A DNA stretch of 39,201 bases from Nostoc sp. LEGE 06077 (GTDB lineage: Bacteria; Cyanobacteriota; Cyanobacteriia; Cyanobacteriales; Nostocaceae). Made by a program: the position numbers and the translations under genes. The notes below the pieces were generated by a model. The model did no database searches, was not told where the DNA came from, and saw only the letters and a list, made by a program, of their open reading frames with translations. Each line of letters opens with the position of its first letter. Position 1 is the first letter of the stretch. The DNA is taken from positions 1 through 39,201 of the forward strand of contig NZ_JADEWI010000062.1 of the NCBI RefSeq assembly GCF_015207705.1, read 5' to 3'. Of the stretch, positions 7,876 through 16,361 are shown in pieces.

Positions 7876-10587
7876 TCAAGCCATCTGTCGCGCCATCAAA
7901 TCTGCAAACATTCCCTTTTGCGCCATTAGTTCCTCAAAATTTCCTACCTGCATTACTTGCCCCGCAGCAATAACATAAATGCGATCGGCATTGCGAATTG
8001 TACTCAAGCGGTGAGCAATTACAATCCGCGTTACATCCAACTGCTCCAAACTTTCACTGACAATAGCCTGGGTACGGTTATCTAACGCACTGGTGGCTTC
8101 ATCAAAAATCAAAATTCTTGGTTTCAATACCAAAGAACGAGAAATTAACAAACGCTGACGTTGCCCACCAGAGAGGTTTGTCCCACCTTCAGAAATTACC
8201 GTGTGCATACCCATTGGCATCTGTTGCACATCTTCAGCAAAACCAGCCATTCGCGCAGCTTCCCAGGCTTCATCCATTGTCACCAGCGCCCCACTAGAAA
8301 TATTTTCAAATATAGACGCGCTGTTAATCCGACCATTTTGCAAAACCACACCCAACTGTCGCCGTACCGCAGAGATATCTAAACCTGACAAATCTTGACC
8401 GTCGTAGTAAATCGTTCCTTCTTCTGCCTCCTCGAAACCCAACAGCAAGCGCACAGTAGTTGATTTGCCACTACCAGAGGGACCGACTAAAGCAATAAAT
8501 TCTCCTGGTTTGGCTTCTATAGTCACCTTATCCAGTGTTAACGGCCCGTCTTCTCGGTAACGAAAACTCACCCGATCTAGCTTCACTCCACCATTAAGCC
8601 GCCCTGGATCGGTTTTATCTGCATCAACTTCGGGAATTTCTTCTAAAATTGGTTTGGCACGTTCCCACAGTACGGAAACTTCCAAAACATCGATAATTGT
8701 GTTACTTAAACTGGTGGCACCACTGACAAAGGTACCAAAAGCAGCATTAAAGGCTAAGAAAGTCCCAGTAGAAAATCCTGTAGTACCTTGGGCATGAGAT
8801 TGGGCAATCATGGTGACAGCTACAGAATAAATCAAAATTGAACTAACAGTAGGCAAAATGGTATTAAAGAAACCGACAGCATTCTCTATTACCTCAGTAC
8901 TGAGTTGTAATTGCAGTTCTCGACTGAATTTTTTCGACCAGTAGGCAAATGCCCGTTCTTCAGCGCCTGATACGTAAAGTTTAGAGACTCCACCGATTAG
9001 TTGCACTGTCAATCCAAATATTTCACCTTGTATTTCTTCCATAGGCAACATTTTTTGGCGAGTCAGGACACCCGCTACGTTGGTGACGATAATATTTACT
9101 ACAGCCACTAGAAGTCCTATTAATGCTAGCTGCGGACTGTAGGTAAATAAAAGCCCCAAATTCAGGAAAGAGAAGAAAGAATTAAAGATTGTCCCCAGTA
9201 CCGCGCCACTGAGGATTTGGTGGATACGGCTGATAGAAGAAACGCGAGATTGGAGGTCGCCTGTAGAATACTTGCGAAAGAAAGAGACTCGCAGTTTGAG
9301 CAACCGATCCCATATTGCTGTTTGAGTTTCTAAGTTGGCAAAGGTTTGTAACCGCGATGTGGCAATGCTTTGTATGAGTTCAAACCCGATACTACCAAGT
9401 GTCACAGCAATCAAGCCAAGGGCAATTTGAAAAATCAAACCTCGATTGGCATCAGGGATGGCATTATCGATGAGGATACCTGTAGCTTGGGGAGTAAGCA
9501 TCTCTAAAAATGCAGTTAACACACCCATCAACAGCAGGGTAACAATATCCCGCCCTCTGCCCCTTGTGGCAAATTTGAGAATATCCAGTGTTTTCAAAGC
9601 CTTTTCGGGGAAAGGGCGATAAAACATGAAAGCGACTGGGGAGACTAGTTTAGCTGTTTCTGTATTCAGAGGAATCCGCCGTCGCTGTTCTGGGTCAAAG
9701 ATTTCATAGCCTTTGTTTTCTATCGGCAGCAGAGCGATTGGGTTATCGCCTTCAACTGTATAGGCTAGCAGGGAACCGCAGTCAGATTTCCACCACATAC
9801 CACTTAAAATTACCCGTCGAGTCCGAATCCGAGAAGCTCGTGCGATCGCTTCTAATGGGTCTTTAACTCGGTTGGGGTCTTCGGAACGAGCAGGGGGACG
9901 AATCTCAATACCGGACGCTCTACCTACCGCTCCCGCAGCAATTAACAAGTTTGTTCCTTCTTGTAAAAATTCTGCGGCTTTCGGTCGAAAAATTGCTGTT
10001 AAATTGCCAATTGAGCGATCGCTAACTTGTTGGTTAAGTTTGAGGCGATTATGAAATTGGGCAACTCGTGCTTCTTCCTCTTGTTGGTGGAGTTGGTGCA
10101 GACAAACTAAAAATTCGGCTTGAAATTGCTGTAACTGCTCAATCAGAAATGCTGGTGTTTTGATTTCACTACTATCAATACCTGCAAAAGCGATGTTAAC
10201 ATCCCGAAAAAAAACCACGCAGCACTCAACCCATCGTTGCATTAACTGTGAAATCTCAGTTAATGTTGGCTCGTCAATAGAATTTTCTTGATAGTTACTA
10301 TCTTGTAAGTCCACCTTAAGGAGTTCAGTTTCCTCATAAGCAACGGCAATCAGCTCGTAGGATTGCCCTTCTAGGGTGGGAGAAATGCCAAATACAGCCG
10401 AGCCAGGATTAACATCAAACAAATAACGCCGAGCGCCTTGAGATACACCATCATGAGTCATGACAGCAAACACAGCCATTGTTCCAGATTTTACCAACCA
10501 CACACTGCTGTAGGCTAGCACCAAGGGGCTATTTCCTGGGAGATTATACTTAGATGAGATGCTTTCAGGATTTAATAGTTTACTCAT
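7876..10587 (-). CDS. NHLP-type ABC exporter without peptidase domain
   Basis: This 903-residue half-transporter fits the second NHLP exporter subunit (ABC2). The N-terminal about 330 residues are not a C39 peptidase. Residues about 25-100 look like a small beta-rich sensor domain, possibly a degenerate cyclic-nucleotide-binding or cupin fold (my inference). The membrane domain (about 345-620) has several hydrophobic helices. The ATPase has Walker A GPSGSGKST with Lys708, the signature LSGGQRQRLLISRSL, Walker B ILIFDEATSALDN and the H-loop IVIAHRLSTI. All nucleotide-binding motifs are intact. It probably works with the + strand C39 exporter and HlyD adaptor, but lies on the opposite strand, so the two are controlled separately. 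Confidence 0.88.
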   Translation of the reverse strand: MSKLLNPESISSKYNLPGNSPLVLAYSSVWLVKSGTMAVFAVMTHDGVSQGARRYLFDVNPGSAVFGISPTLEGQSYELIAVAYEETELLKVDLQDSNYQENSIDEPTLTEISQLMQRWVECCVVFFRDVNIAFAGIDSSEIKTPAFLIEQLQQFQAEFLVCLHQLHQQEEEARVAQFHNRLKLNQQVSDRSIGNLTAIFRPKAAEFLQEGTNLLIAAGAVGRASGIEIRPPARSEDPNRVKDPLEAIARASRIRTRRVILSGMWWKSDCGSLLAYTVEGDNPIALLPIENKGYEIFDPEQRRRIPLNTETAKLVSPVAFMFYRPFPEKALKTLDILKFATRGRGRDIVTLLLMGVLTAFLEMLTPQATGILIDNAIPDANRGLIFQIALGLIAVTLGSIGFELIQSIATSRLQTFANLETQTAIWDRLLKLRVSFFRKYSTGDLQSRVSSISRIHQILSGAVLGTIFNSFFSFLNLGLLFTYSPQLALIGLLVAVVNIIVTNVAGVLTRQKMLPMEEIQGEIFGLTVQLIGGVSKLYVSGAEERAFAYWSKKFSRELQLQLSTEVIENAVGFFNTILPTVSSILIYSVAVTMIAQSHAQGTTGFSTGTFLAFNAAFGTFVSGATSLSNTIIDVLEVSVLWERAKPILEEIPEVDADKTDPGRLNGGVKLDRVSFRYREDGPLTLDKVTIEAKPGEFIALVGPSGSGKSTTVRLLLGFEEAEEGTIYYDGQDLSGLDISAVRRQLGVVLQNGRINSASIFENISSGALVTMDEAWEAARMAGFAEDVQQMPMGMHTVISEGGTNLSGGQRQRLLISRSLVLKPRILIFDEATSALDNRTQAIVSESLEQLDVTRIVIAHRLSTIRNADRIYVIAAGQVMQVGNFEELMAQKGMFADLMARQMA

Positions 10588-11002
10588 TTGCTAAAATACA
10601 CAGAGTTGATTTAATACCAAATTGAAATTAGTATCACCCTGTTGTAACAGCTAATTCTGTTTTCACTCCATAACTAACCTTACTAGATCGCAAACTTTTC
10701 CCAAGAGGGCGATACCTGTGGCAGGCTGCTCTGTATATTAGGGACTTCCAACTAAAAAAATATCCCATCGCTTTGGCGAGATGAGGAGGAAAAATTTTAC
10801 AATCGTCTTCGCTCTCACAATTGAATAATTTAATTTCTGGAAGTCCCTTAAACAAACTTAACAAAACTTTAATAAAATCATGTGATATTCCCCTACCGAT
10901 GGGAACAATAGCAGAGACAACAGCGAAATGACGTTTTTCGGGCAAAAAGTAGCTTTTGTCGAGCATTAAAGTTCTCACAAACACGGATTAGGAGAGTTAG
11001 TA
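10588..11002. other. divergent intergenic region between exporter and HD protein
   Basis: This 415-bp gap separates divergently transcribed genes and must hold both promoters. A - strand frame (10634-10984) is open but has no recognisable domain. An inverted repeat is present: AGGGACTTCCA near 10740 and its complement TGGAAGTCCCT near 10840. Its role is unknown. Confidence 0.5.
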
Positions 11003-12022
11003 TTGTCTATAGATGAGCGACTAAACCAAAATAATAGGCACTTCCAAGAAGATTCAAAAGATAACTCAGCTTGGCTTCCCAGTACCTTTGCAGAAGTGGT
11101 TGCTAGAGTAAAAAACTTTGCACTTGGAGAGTTTGACCGCGAAGTTGTTGAAAATCAGCTTTACTACCATACCCGCGAACATCTAAATCATGTACAGCGC
11201 CGAGCAAATGCCATTTTTCAGGTAATTTGTCCTTATTGGCAAGCGTCACTAGGTAACGAGGTGACACCAGAATACATAACACGCACAAATCTACTGCTAG
11301 AACTGTGTGCTGTTGCTCATGACATGATTCAGATTTTTGTTCCCCAAACCCAGCCTCATACTTCCAGACGGCGTGAACCTGGAGTAAGTGAAAATCTGAC
11401 TTTTGAAAAACTATTGAATTATATAAAAGGAGTAAATCAGCAGTTAAAAGAGCATTGTATTGATGATTCTGTGCTGTTTACAGATGCAGATATATCGATT
11501 ATTCAAGATGCTATCGAAGCTACGATTTGCATCTACGATCCATCTGACCAAGGTATTTATCAACCTGCCCTTTACGACCAAACCAGAGATTTATCAATAG
11601 TAGCTTGTATTATTGCCCTTGCAGATATTGGTTCATTAGGGATAGATGGCATAGCTGCCTACAATCAGGAAGGTAGCCTGCTTTTTCTAGAAGAGAATCC
11701 AGATATTATACCTGTTATTTTAAATCAAACAGTTGCAACTTTAGCTGTAGATAATCCAGAACTTTATGAGAATATCCGACAACGCCTTTTAAAACGCGCT
11801 CGCTTTCAAGTTAACTTTGCTAAATCTCGACTCATCCGTTATCCCCAGGAAATTACCAACCTGACAAAAGAAGGAGTGGCAATTTTGACTTGTGAAACTT
11901 TTAAACATTTAACTTTCCAGACAATTCAAGAAGTTGAATTAATTACACCCACAGATGAAAATACATCTTTGGAAGAGTTAATTGATTTTTTTCAGTTGAA
12001 ATTGGTGATGGGTAATCATTAA
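11003..12022 (+). CDS. HD-domain phosphohydrolase-like protein
   Basis: The 339-residue protein begins at a TTG codon preceded by AGGAGAG six bases upstream, which decides the start. It has an HD-superfamily arrangement: His56 and His60 in YYHTREHLNHV, the paired His106-Asp107 in CAVAHDM, and Asp208 in IALADIGSLG. These could form a metal site for a phosphodiesterase or phosphatase acting on a nucleotide, but the substrate cannot be read from sequence. It lies 130 bp upstream of the chemosensory operon on the same strand. A role in breaking down a nucleotide signal made by the cyclase at the end of that operon is attractive but is inference only. Confidence 0.7.
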   Translation: MSIDERLNQNNRHFQEDSKDNSAWLPSTFAEVVARVKNFALGEFDREVVENQLYYHTREHLNHVQRRANAIFQVICPYWQASLGNEVTPEYITRTNLLLELCAVAHDMIQIFVPQTQPHTSRRREPGVSENLTFEKLLNYIKGVNQQLKEHCIDDSVLFTDADISIIQDAIEATICIYDPSDQGIYQPALYDQTRDLSIVACIIALADIGSLGIDGIAAYNQEGSLLFLEENPDIIPVILNQTVATLAVDNPELYENIRQRLLKRARFQVNFAKSRLIRYPQEITNLTKEGVAILTCETFKHLTFQTIQEVELITPTDENTSLEELIDFFQLKLVMGNH

Positions 12023-12152
12023 GAATAATCATTCAACCTGTAGCGATTTTGAACGCAGAGGGAGGAACACAGAGGTTTCCAATATGATTCACTATAAACT
12101 AACTTTCAAACTTATGTGCTAAAACCTAATCACCAATTATTAATTATCTTTT
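12023..12152 (+). promoter_or_regulatory. leader region of chemosensory operon
   Basis: The gap contains the purine-rich string ACGCAGAGGGAGGAACACAG (12054-12073), which resembles short intergenic repeats seen in many cyanobacteria. A promoter for the cheW-to-cyclase run is expected here, but I cannot pinpoint a -35/-10 pair. Confidence 0.35.
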
Positions 12153-12611
12153 ATGTTAATGTTACTTTTTTATATTGGCAATAATGTATATGCAATAGAA
12201 AGTTCTTATGTAGTGGAAGTGATTCCGAGAGTAACATACAGAGAAGTTCATCATGTACCAAATTATGTGGCTGGATTATTTAATTATCGGGGTGCAATTG
12301 TTCCAGTGATTGACCTTTGTCAATTAATTCGAGGAAAATCAAGCCAAGCTTACTTGAGTACCCGCGTCTTTATTGTTAGTTACCCTGCTCAAGAATCTGA
12401 CAAATTAAAATATGTCGGTTTGATGGCAGAACGAGTCATTAAAACAGTAAAAAAATCAGCAAGCGAATTTTTAGCATCTGGTATTCAAACAAATGAAGCA
12501 CCTTATTTAGGCAAAATGATTATGGATGAATCAGGGATGATTCAACATATTAATTTAGAACATTTACTTAGTATATTAAAACAGATTGACTTATTAGAAA
12601 CTGGAGTATAG
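12153..12611 (+). CDS. cheW: CheW-type adaptor (WspB-like position)
   Basis: This 152-residue single-domain CheW would couple receptor tips to the CheA kinase. The CheW fold is recognisable from YAIESSYVVEVIPRV, the conserved NYVAGLFNYRGAIVPVIDLC segment, and a C-terminal strand and helix. It has about the usual length of the family. There is no strong Shine-Dalgarno sequence. The start is the first of two in-frame ATGs (12153 and 12159). It is the first gene of a tightly packed run in the order cheW, cheR, receptor, cheW, cheA, cheB, cyclase, with 7 bp to cheR. By content it corresponds to WspB of the Pseudomonas Wsp system. Confidence 0.88.
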   Translation: MLMLLFYIGNNVYAIESSYVVEVIPRVTYREVHHVPNYVAGLFNYRGAIVPVIDLCQLIRGKSSQAYLSTRVFIVSYPAQESDKLKYVGLMAERVIKTVKKSASEFLASGIQTNEAPYLGKMIMDESGMIQHINLEHLLSILKQIDLLETGV

Positions 12612-12618
12612 CATACAG

Positions 12619-13968
12619 ATGTCTTTGACAGATATTGAAAAACTTTTAAGTAAAAAGATTGGTGTAGATTGTAATATTATTGGTTCGAGGAAAATTGCTA
12701 AAGCCGTAGAGAATCGCTGCTCTGCTTGTAGTATAAACGACTTAAAAACTTATCTTAAATTTTTACAAACTTCTTCAGGAGAATTTACAGAACTAGTTGA
12801 ACAAATAGTTGTTCCCGAAACATACTTTTTTCGCGATCGCAAATCATTTGATTTCCTGATCGACTTTGTGAAAACACAGTGGTTAACTAAATCCGGTCAT
12901 GGCACACTTCGTCTTTTAAGTGTACCTTGCTCCACTGGCGAAGAACCATATTCAATAGCGATCGCTCTTATGGAAGCGGGTTTATCCACCTCACAGTTTC
13001 GCATTGATGCCATTGATATTAGCAAGCGGGCTATTGCTAAGGCACAGCAAGGAACCTATAGTAAAAATTCATTTCGGGGTGAAGTTTTGGTTGACCGAAA
13101 CCGCTATTTTCAGCAAACAGCAGAAAAATATGAAATTTCCCCGTTGGTAAGAAATGCAGTGAATTTCAAGGAGGGAAATCTGATAAATTCGTTTTTTAAT
13201 GTGCAACTAAAGTATGATGTAATATTTTGCCGCAACTTGTTGATTTATCTGGAAGATTCTGCCTGTACTGAGGTTTTAAAGACTTTAAATCGTCTATTGT
13301 TGCCAAATGGATTCCTCTTTGTTGGAGTTGCTGAAACTGCCAAAGTTCCTAGTAATCTCTTTACCTCAACTCGCCAACCTTTTACCGTTTATAGGAAGAA
13401 GGCAGAAGGAACGATAAGTAAGAGTTCGCATCATCCACCAATTCCAAACCACCAAACTGAAAACATCGGAGGAATAAAAAAACAGAATAGCCAAACTAAA
13501 AAGGTAAGTTCTGAAACTTCTTCTATTTCTTACTCCCTGTCCTCTACTCATACATTACCAGAAAGGCTGTCCAAAAATACCTCGTTTTTGTCAAACAGTC
13601 CCAATGATTCAGAAACAGAACCATCTTGGAAAGAAACTCAGCTATCTATTCCAGAAAATAGTTTAAGTCTGGAACTAGCTAAACAATTAGCCGATGCAGG
13701 ACACATAGAAGCTGCAATTAAACATTGTAATGACTATTTAGAGCAAATTTCTTCTACTAATGCTCAAGCATACACTTTACTGGGGACACTGTATCAAGCA
13801 AAAGCGAACTATATTCAGGCTGAAGCATTTTTCCGAAAAACGCTTTATTTAAATCCCAATGATTACGAAGCACTGATTCACCTTGCTCTTTTAAAAGAAC
13901 ATCGTGGGGATTTGGTAGGTGCATCCATTTTGAGAGAGCGAATTCAAAAGCTACAGCAAAACTTTTAA
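12619..13968 (+). CDS. cheR: CheR methyltransferase with C-terminal TPR (WspC-like)
   Basis: This 449-residue protein methylates receptor glutamates using S-adenosylmethionine. The catalytic part (about 1-260) shows ETYFFRDRKSFDFL, the SAM-binding segment LLSVPCSTGEEPYSIAIAL, and DVIFCRNLLIYLED. A low-complexity Ser/Thr-rich linker (about 262-345) leads to about three tetratricopeptide repeats, ending with AYTLLGTLYQAKANYIQAEA and NPNDYEALIHLALLKEHRGD. CheR with a TPR tail is the WspC arrangement. TPRs may dock the enzyme to its receptor or array (family knowledge). The gene is followed by the receptor 27 bp later. Confidence 0.9.
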   Translation: MSLTDIEKLLSKKIGVDCNIIGSRKIAKAVENRCSACSINDLKTYLKFLQTSSGEFTELVEQIVVPETYFFRDRKSFDFLIDFVKTQWLTKSGHGTLRLLSVPCSTGEEPYSIAIALMEAGLSTSQFRIDAIDISKRAIAKAQQGTYSKNSFRGEVLVDRNRYFQQTAEKYEISPLVRNAVNFKEGNLINSFFNVQLKYDVIFCRNLLIYLEDSACTEVLKTLNRLLLPNGFLFVGVAETAKVPSNLFTSTRQPFTVYRKKAEGTISKSSHHPPIPNHQTENIGGIKKQNSQTKKVSSETSSISYSLSSTHTLPERLSKNTSFLSNSPNDSETEPSWKETQLSIPENSLSLELAKQLADAGHIEAAIKHCNDYLEQISSTNAQAYTLLGTLYQAKANYIQAEAFFRKTLYLNPNDYEALIHLALLKEHRGDLVGASILRERIQKLQQNF

Positions 13969-13995
13969 CTATTAACATTACAAAACAGATAAACA

Positions 13996-15588
13996 ATGAT
14001 GATGAGCAACGTGTTTAAAGATCAATCCTTACAAGGTCGGATTATGACTGCCTTTATGTTTATGGGGGTATTAGTTTTTATCGTTGCACTCGTTGGCTTT
14101 GGTGGGACATTTCGTTTGACTGGTCACATTAACACGTTCAGCACTAACAGTTTACCAAGCCTAATTGGATTGTGGAAAGTCCATGAAGGACAAACCCAAG
14201 TTGAATCCTCAGAACGGGCTTTATTAATCTCAGGATTGACACCACAGGAACGACAAGCCGAATTAGCTCGAATAAAGAATGCTTGGGAGCAAATTGACGA
14301 AGGATTTAAGCAATACGAACCAGCTCCACGAACTGTGGAAGAAGAGAAAACTTATAAGAAATACCTAGAAAACTGGAATAAATGGAAAAATGACCACGAG
14401 GAATTTCTTAAGCTCAATCAGCAATTTGAGAGTTTAGGAATTCTACATCCCTATGCTGGGAAAGTGGAACTTTTTCGTTTAGGTAAAGACAAATCACCCG
14501 AAATGGAGATGGTCAGAAAAGCTGGGAATCTTTTAGATGAACTACGTGATCACATGAAAACAAATCGCGTGAGTTTTGAAGCTGCAAGAGTTTTAATGTT
14601 AGATACATTAAAAATCAACGAAAATACGGCTGCAAAAACAGAGAGAGACTCACAGCAAGACGCTAATCAGTCGAAATTCTGGACACTTGTGGCTATGCTC
14701 CTTGGACCAGCGCTGGCAATTATCTTAGGACGCTTTATCAGCCAAGCTTTAATTCGTCAGATTCAAAAATCTGTCGTCCAAATTACTACCTCTACCACTC
14801 AAATTGCCGCATCCGGTAAGGAATTAGAGGCTACAGTTGCAGAACAGGTTGCTTCCACCAATGAAGTCACAGCAACTGCTCTAGAAATTGCTGCCACCTC
14901 TAAAGAACTGGTTAAAACGATGGAACAGGTGGCGGGAATGGCTCAAGCTACAGCAACTTCAGCAAACCATAGCCAAGATGAACTCTCCAAGATGGAAGGG
15001 GTGATGCGACAACTTACAGAAGCTACCATCTCCATCTCTTCCAAGCTGGGAGTAATGAATAATAAAGCCAGCAATATTAACAATGTGGTGGTAACAATTA
15101 CCAAAGTTGCAGATCAGACCAGTATACTGTCGTTAAACGCAGCAATTGAAGCCGAAAAAGCCGGAGAGTATGGTGCAGGCTTTGCCGTCGTTGCTAGAGA
15201 AATTCGGCGGCTGGCTAATCAAACTGCTGTCGCCACACTAGAAATTGAGCAAATTGTTAAAGATATGCAATCGGCTGTCACAGTAGGCGTGATGGAAATG
15301 GATAAATTCAACAAATCGGTGAGCGATAGTGTTGAGCGCGTCAGCAATATTAGTTACCAAGTTGGCGAAGTGATTAATAAAGTACAGAGTCTGCCTCCCA
15401 GGTTTGAGCAGGTGAGCCAGAGTATAGAAGAACAATCCGAAGGCGCACAGCAAATTAGTGAGTCAATGGGGCAATTAAGCCAAGCCTCCGAGCAAACAGT
15501 TGATGCTTTGCGTGAAACCAATAACGCCTTAGAGCAATTAGATGATGCTGCTAGAGGATTACGTCACTCAATTTCCTCTAGAAATTAA
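13996..15588 (+). CDS. methyl-accepting receptor with 4HB-type sensor (WspA-like)
   Basis: The 530-residue receptor has a first membrane helix at about 17-38 and an extracytoplasmic helical sensor (about 40-225, four-helix-bundle type). The second helix at about 229-247 is followed by the cytoplasmic signalling hairpin. The tip (about 371-412) reads SILSLNAAIEAEKAGEYG then GFAVVAREIRRLANQTA. The EAEKAGEYG variant is the form seen in WspA, in place of the common EAARAGEQG. Three ATGs in a row start the frame, and I keep the first. A canonical HAMP is not obvious after the second helix. Its neighbours are CheR and a WspD-like CheW. The stimulus is unknown; surface contact is known for WspA and only inferred here. 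Confidence 0.9.
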   Translation: MMMSNVFKDQSLQGRIMTAFMFMGVLVFIVALVGFGGTFRLTGHINTFSTNSLPSLIGLWKVHEGQTQVESSERALLISGLTPQERQAELARIKNAWEQIDEGFKQYEPAPRTVEEEKTYKKYLENWNKWKNDHEEFLKLNQQFESLGILHPYAGKVELFRLGKDKSPEMEMVRKAGNLLDELRDHMKTNRVSFEAARVLMLDTLKINENTAAKTERDSQQDANQSKFWTLVAMLLGPALAIILGRFISQALIRQIQKSVVQITTSTTQIAASGKELEATVAEQVASTNEVTATALEIAATSKELVKTMEQVAGMAQATATSANHSQDELSKMEGVMRQLTEATISISSKLGVMNNKASNINNVVVTITKVADQTSILSLNAAIEAEKAGEYGAGFAVVAREIRRLANQTAVATLEIEQIVKDMQSAVTVGVMEMDKFNKSVSDSVERVSNISYQVGEVINKVQSLPPRFEQVSQSIEEQSEGAQQISESMGQLSQASEQTVDALRETNNALEQLDDAARGLRHSISSRN

Positions 15589-15604
15589 TCAGGGCAAATG
15601 ACTA

Positions 15605-16348
15605 ATGAGTAACGATTTAGATAATTCATCTGCTGGCTTGAGCCAAATAATCGATCGTCCCGTCTTAAATGATTGCTGGAATAAAATTGGGGTAATGGGC
15701 GATCGCTCCTGTACTGAGCTAAAAAATGTCATTCATTGCCATGAATGTCAAGTTTTTGCTGTGGTTGGGGATAGTTTATTAGAACGGAAACCACCACTTA
15801 ATTATGTAGACGAGTGGATTAGTGTACTGGCAGAAACACCCATTGATGAAGAAACCCAAAACAATGAAACCATCATTAAGACAGCATCAGCGGTTTCTGT
15901 GATGATTTTTCGTCTGGGGAATGAGCAATTAGCTTTAAGTGCCAAAATTTTGCAAGAAGTTACTCACCCTTGTATCATCCAACCTCTACCCCACCGAAGC
16001 AACGAGTTATTTTTGGGGTTAGTAAATATTCGAGGAGAAACTTTACTTTGTGCGTCTCTGAGTCATCTGCTGAATTTAGAATCGGTAGAAGAAAATTCTG
16101 CAAATGCCTTGCCTATAAATTCACAAAGGATGATGGTAGCAGGACAGCAAAATGAAAAATGGGTCTTCCCAGTTGATGAAGTTTATGGTATTTTCCGTTT
16201 TCACCTCAATGAATTACGCGATGCACCTGTTGTCATAGCTAAAGCTGCTCAATCCTACACCCAAGGCATTATTAACTGGCAGGGTAAGAAAGTCAATTGT
16301 CTTGACTCAGAATTATTGTTTTACACCCTCAATAGTAAAATCTTGTAG
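15605..16348 (+). CDS. long CheW adaptor with Cys-rich N-terminus (WspD-like)
   Basis: This 247-residue adaptor has a CheW domain in its C-terminal two thirds (about 95-240, with GLVNIRGETLLCASLSHLL). The N-terminal extension holds four spaced cysteines in NDCWNKIGVMGDRSCTELK (Cys24 and Cys36) and VIHCHECQVF (Cys45 and Cys48). The CWNxIGVxGDxSC..HCxxC pattern is how I recognise WspD-type CheW proteins. The cysteines could bind a metal or respond to redox, which is not established. It lies 16 bp after the receptor gene and 13 bp before cheA, so it is certainly co-transcribed. The second CheW of the cluster presumably sets array geometry together with the short one. Confidence 0.85.
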   Translation: MSNDLDNSSAGLSQIIDRPVLNDCWNKIGVMGDRSCTELKNVIHCHECQVFAVVGDSLLERKPPLNYVDEWISVLAETPIDEETQNNETIIKTASAVSVMIFRLGNEQLALSAKILQEVTHPCIIQPLPHRSNELFLGLVNIRGETLLCASLSHLLNLESVEENSANALPINSQRMMVAGQQNEKWVFPVDEVYGIFRFHLNELRDAPVVIAKAAQSYTQGIINWQGKKVNCLDSELLFYTLNSKIL

Positions 16349-16361
16349 TGGGTGCAATGAG

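Noticed and set aside
10634-10984. 116-codon - strand frame in the divergent gap upstream of the HD protein
   Set aside because: No recognisable domain, and it covers the whole region needed for two divergent promoters. It reads as a chance open frame.
16302-16361. TTG-started extension of CheA by 20 residues
   Set aside because: It overlaps the CheW gene by 47 bp and precedes the conserved Hpt start. ATG 16362 is the better start.
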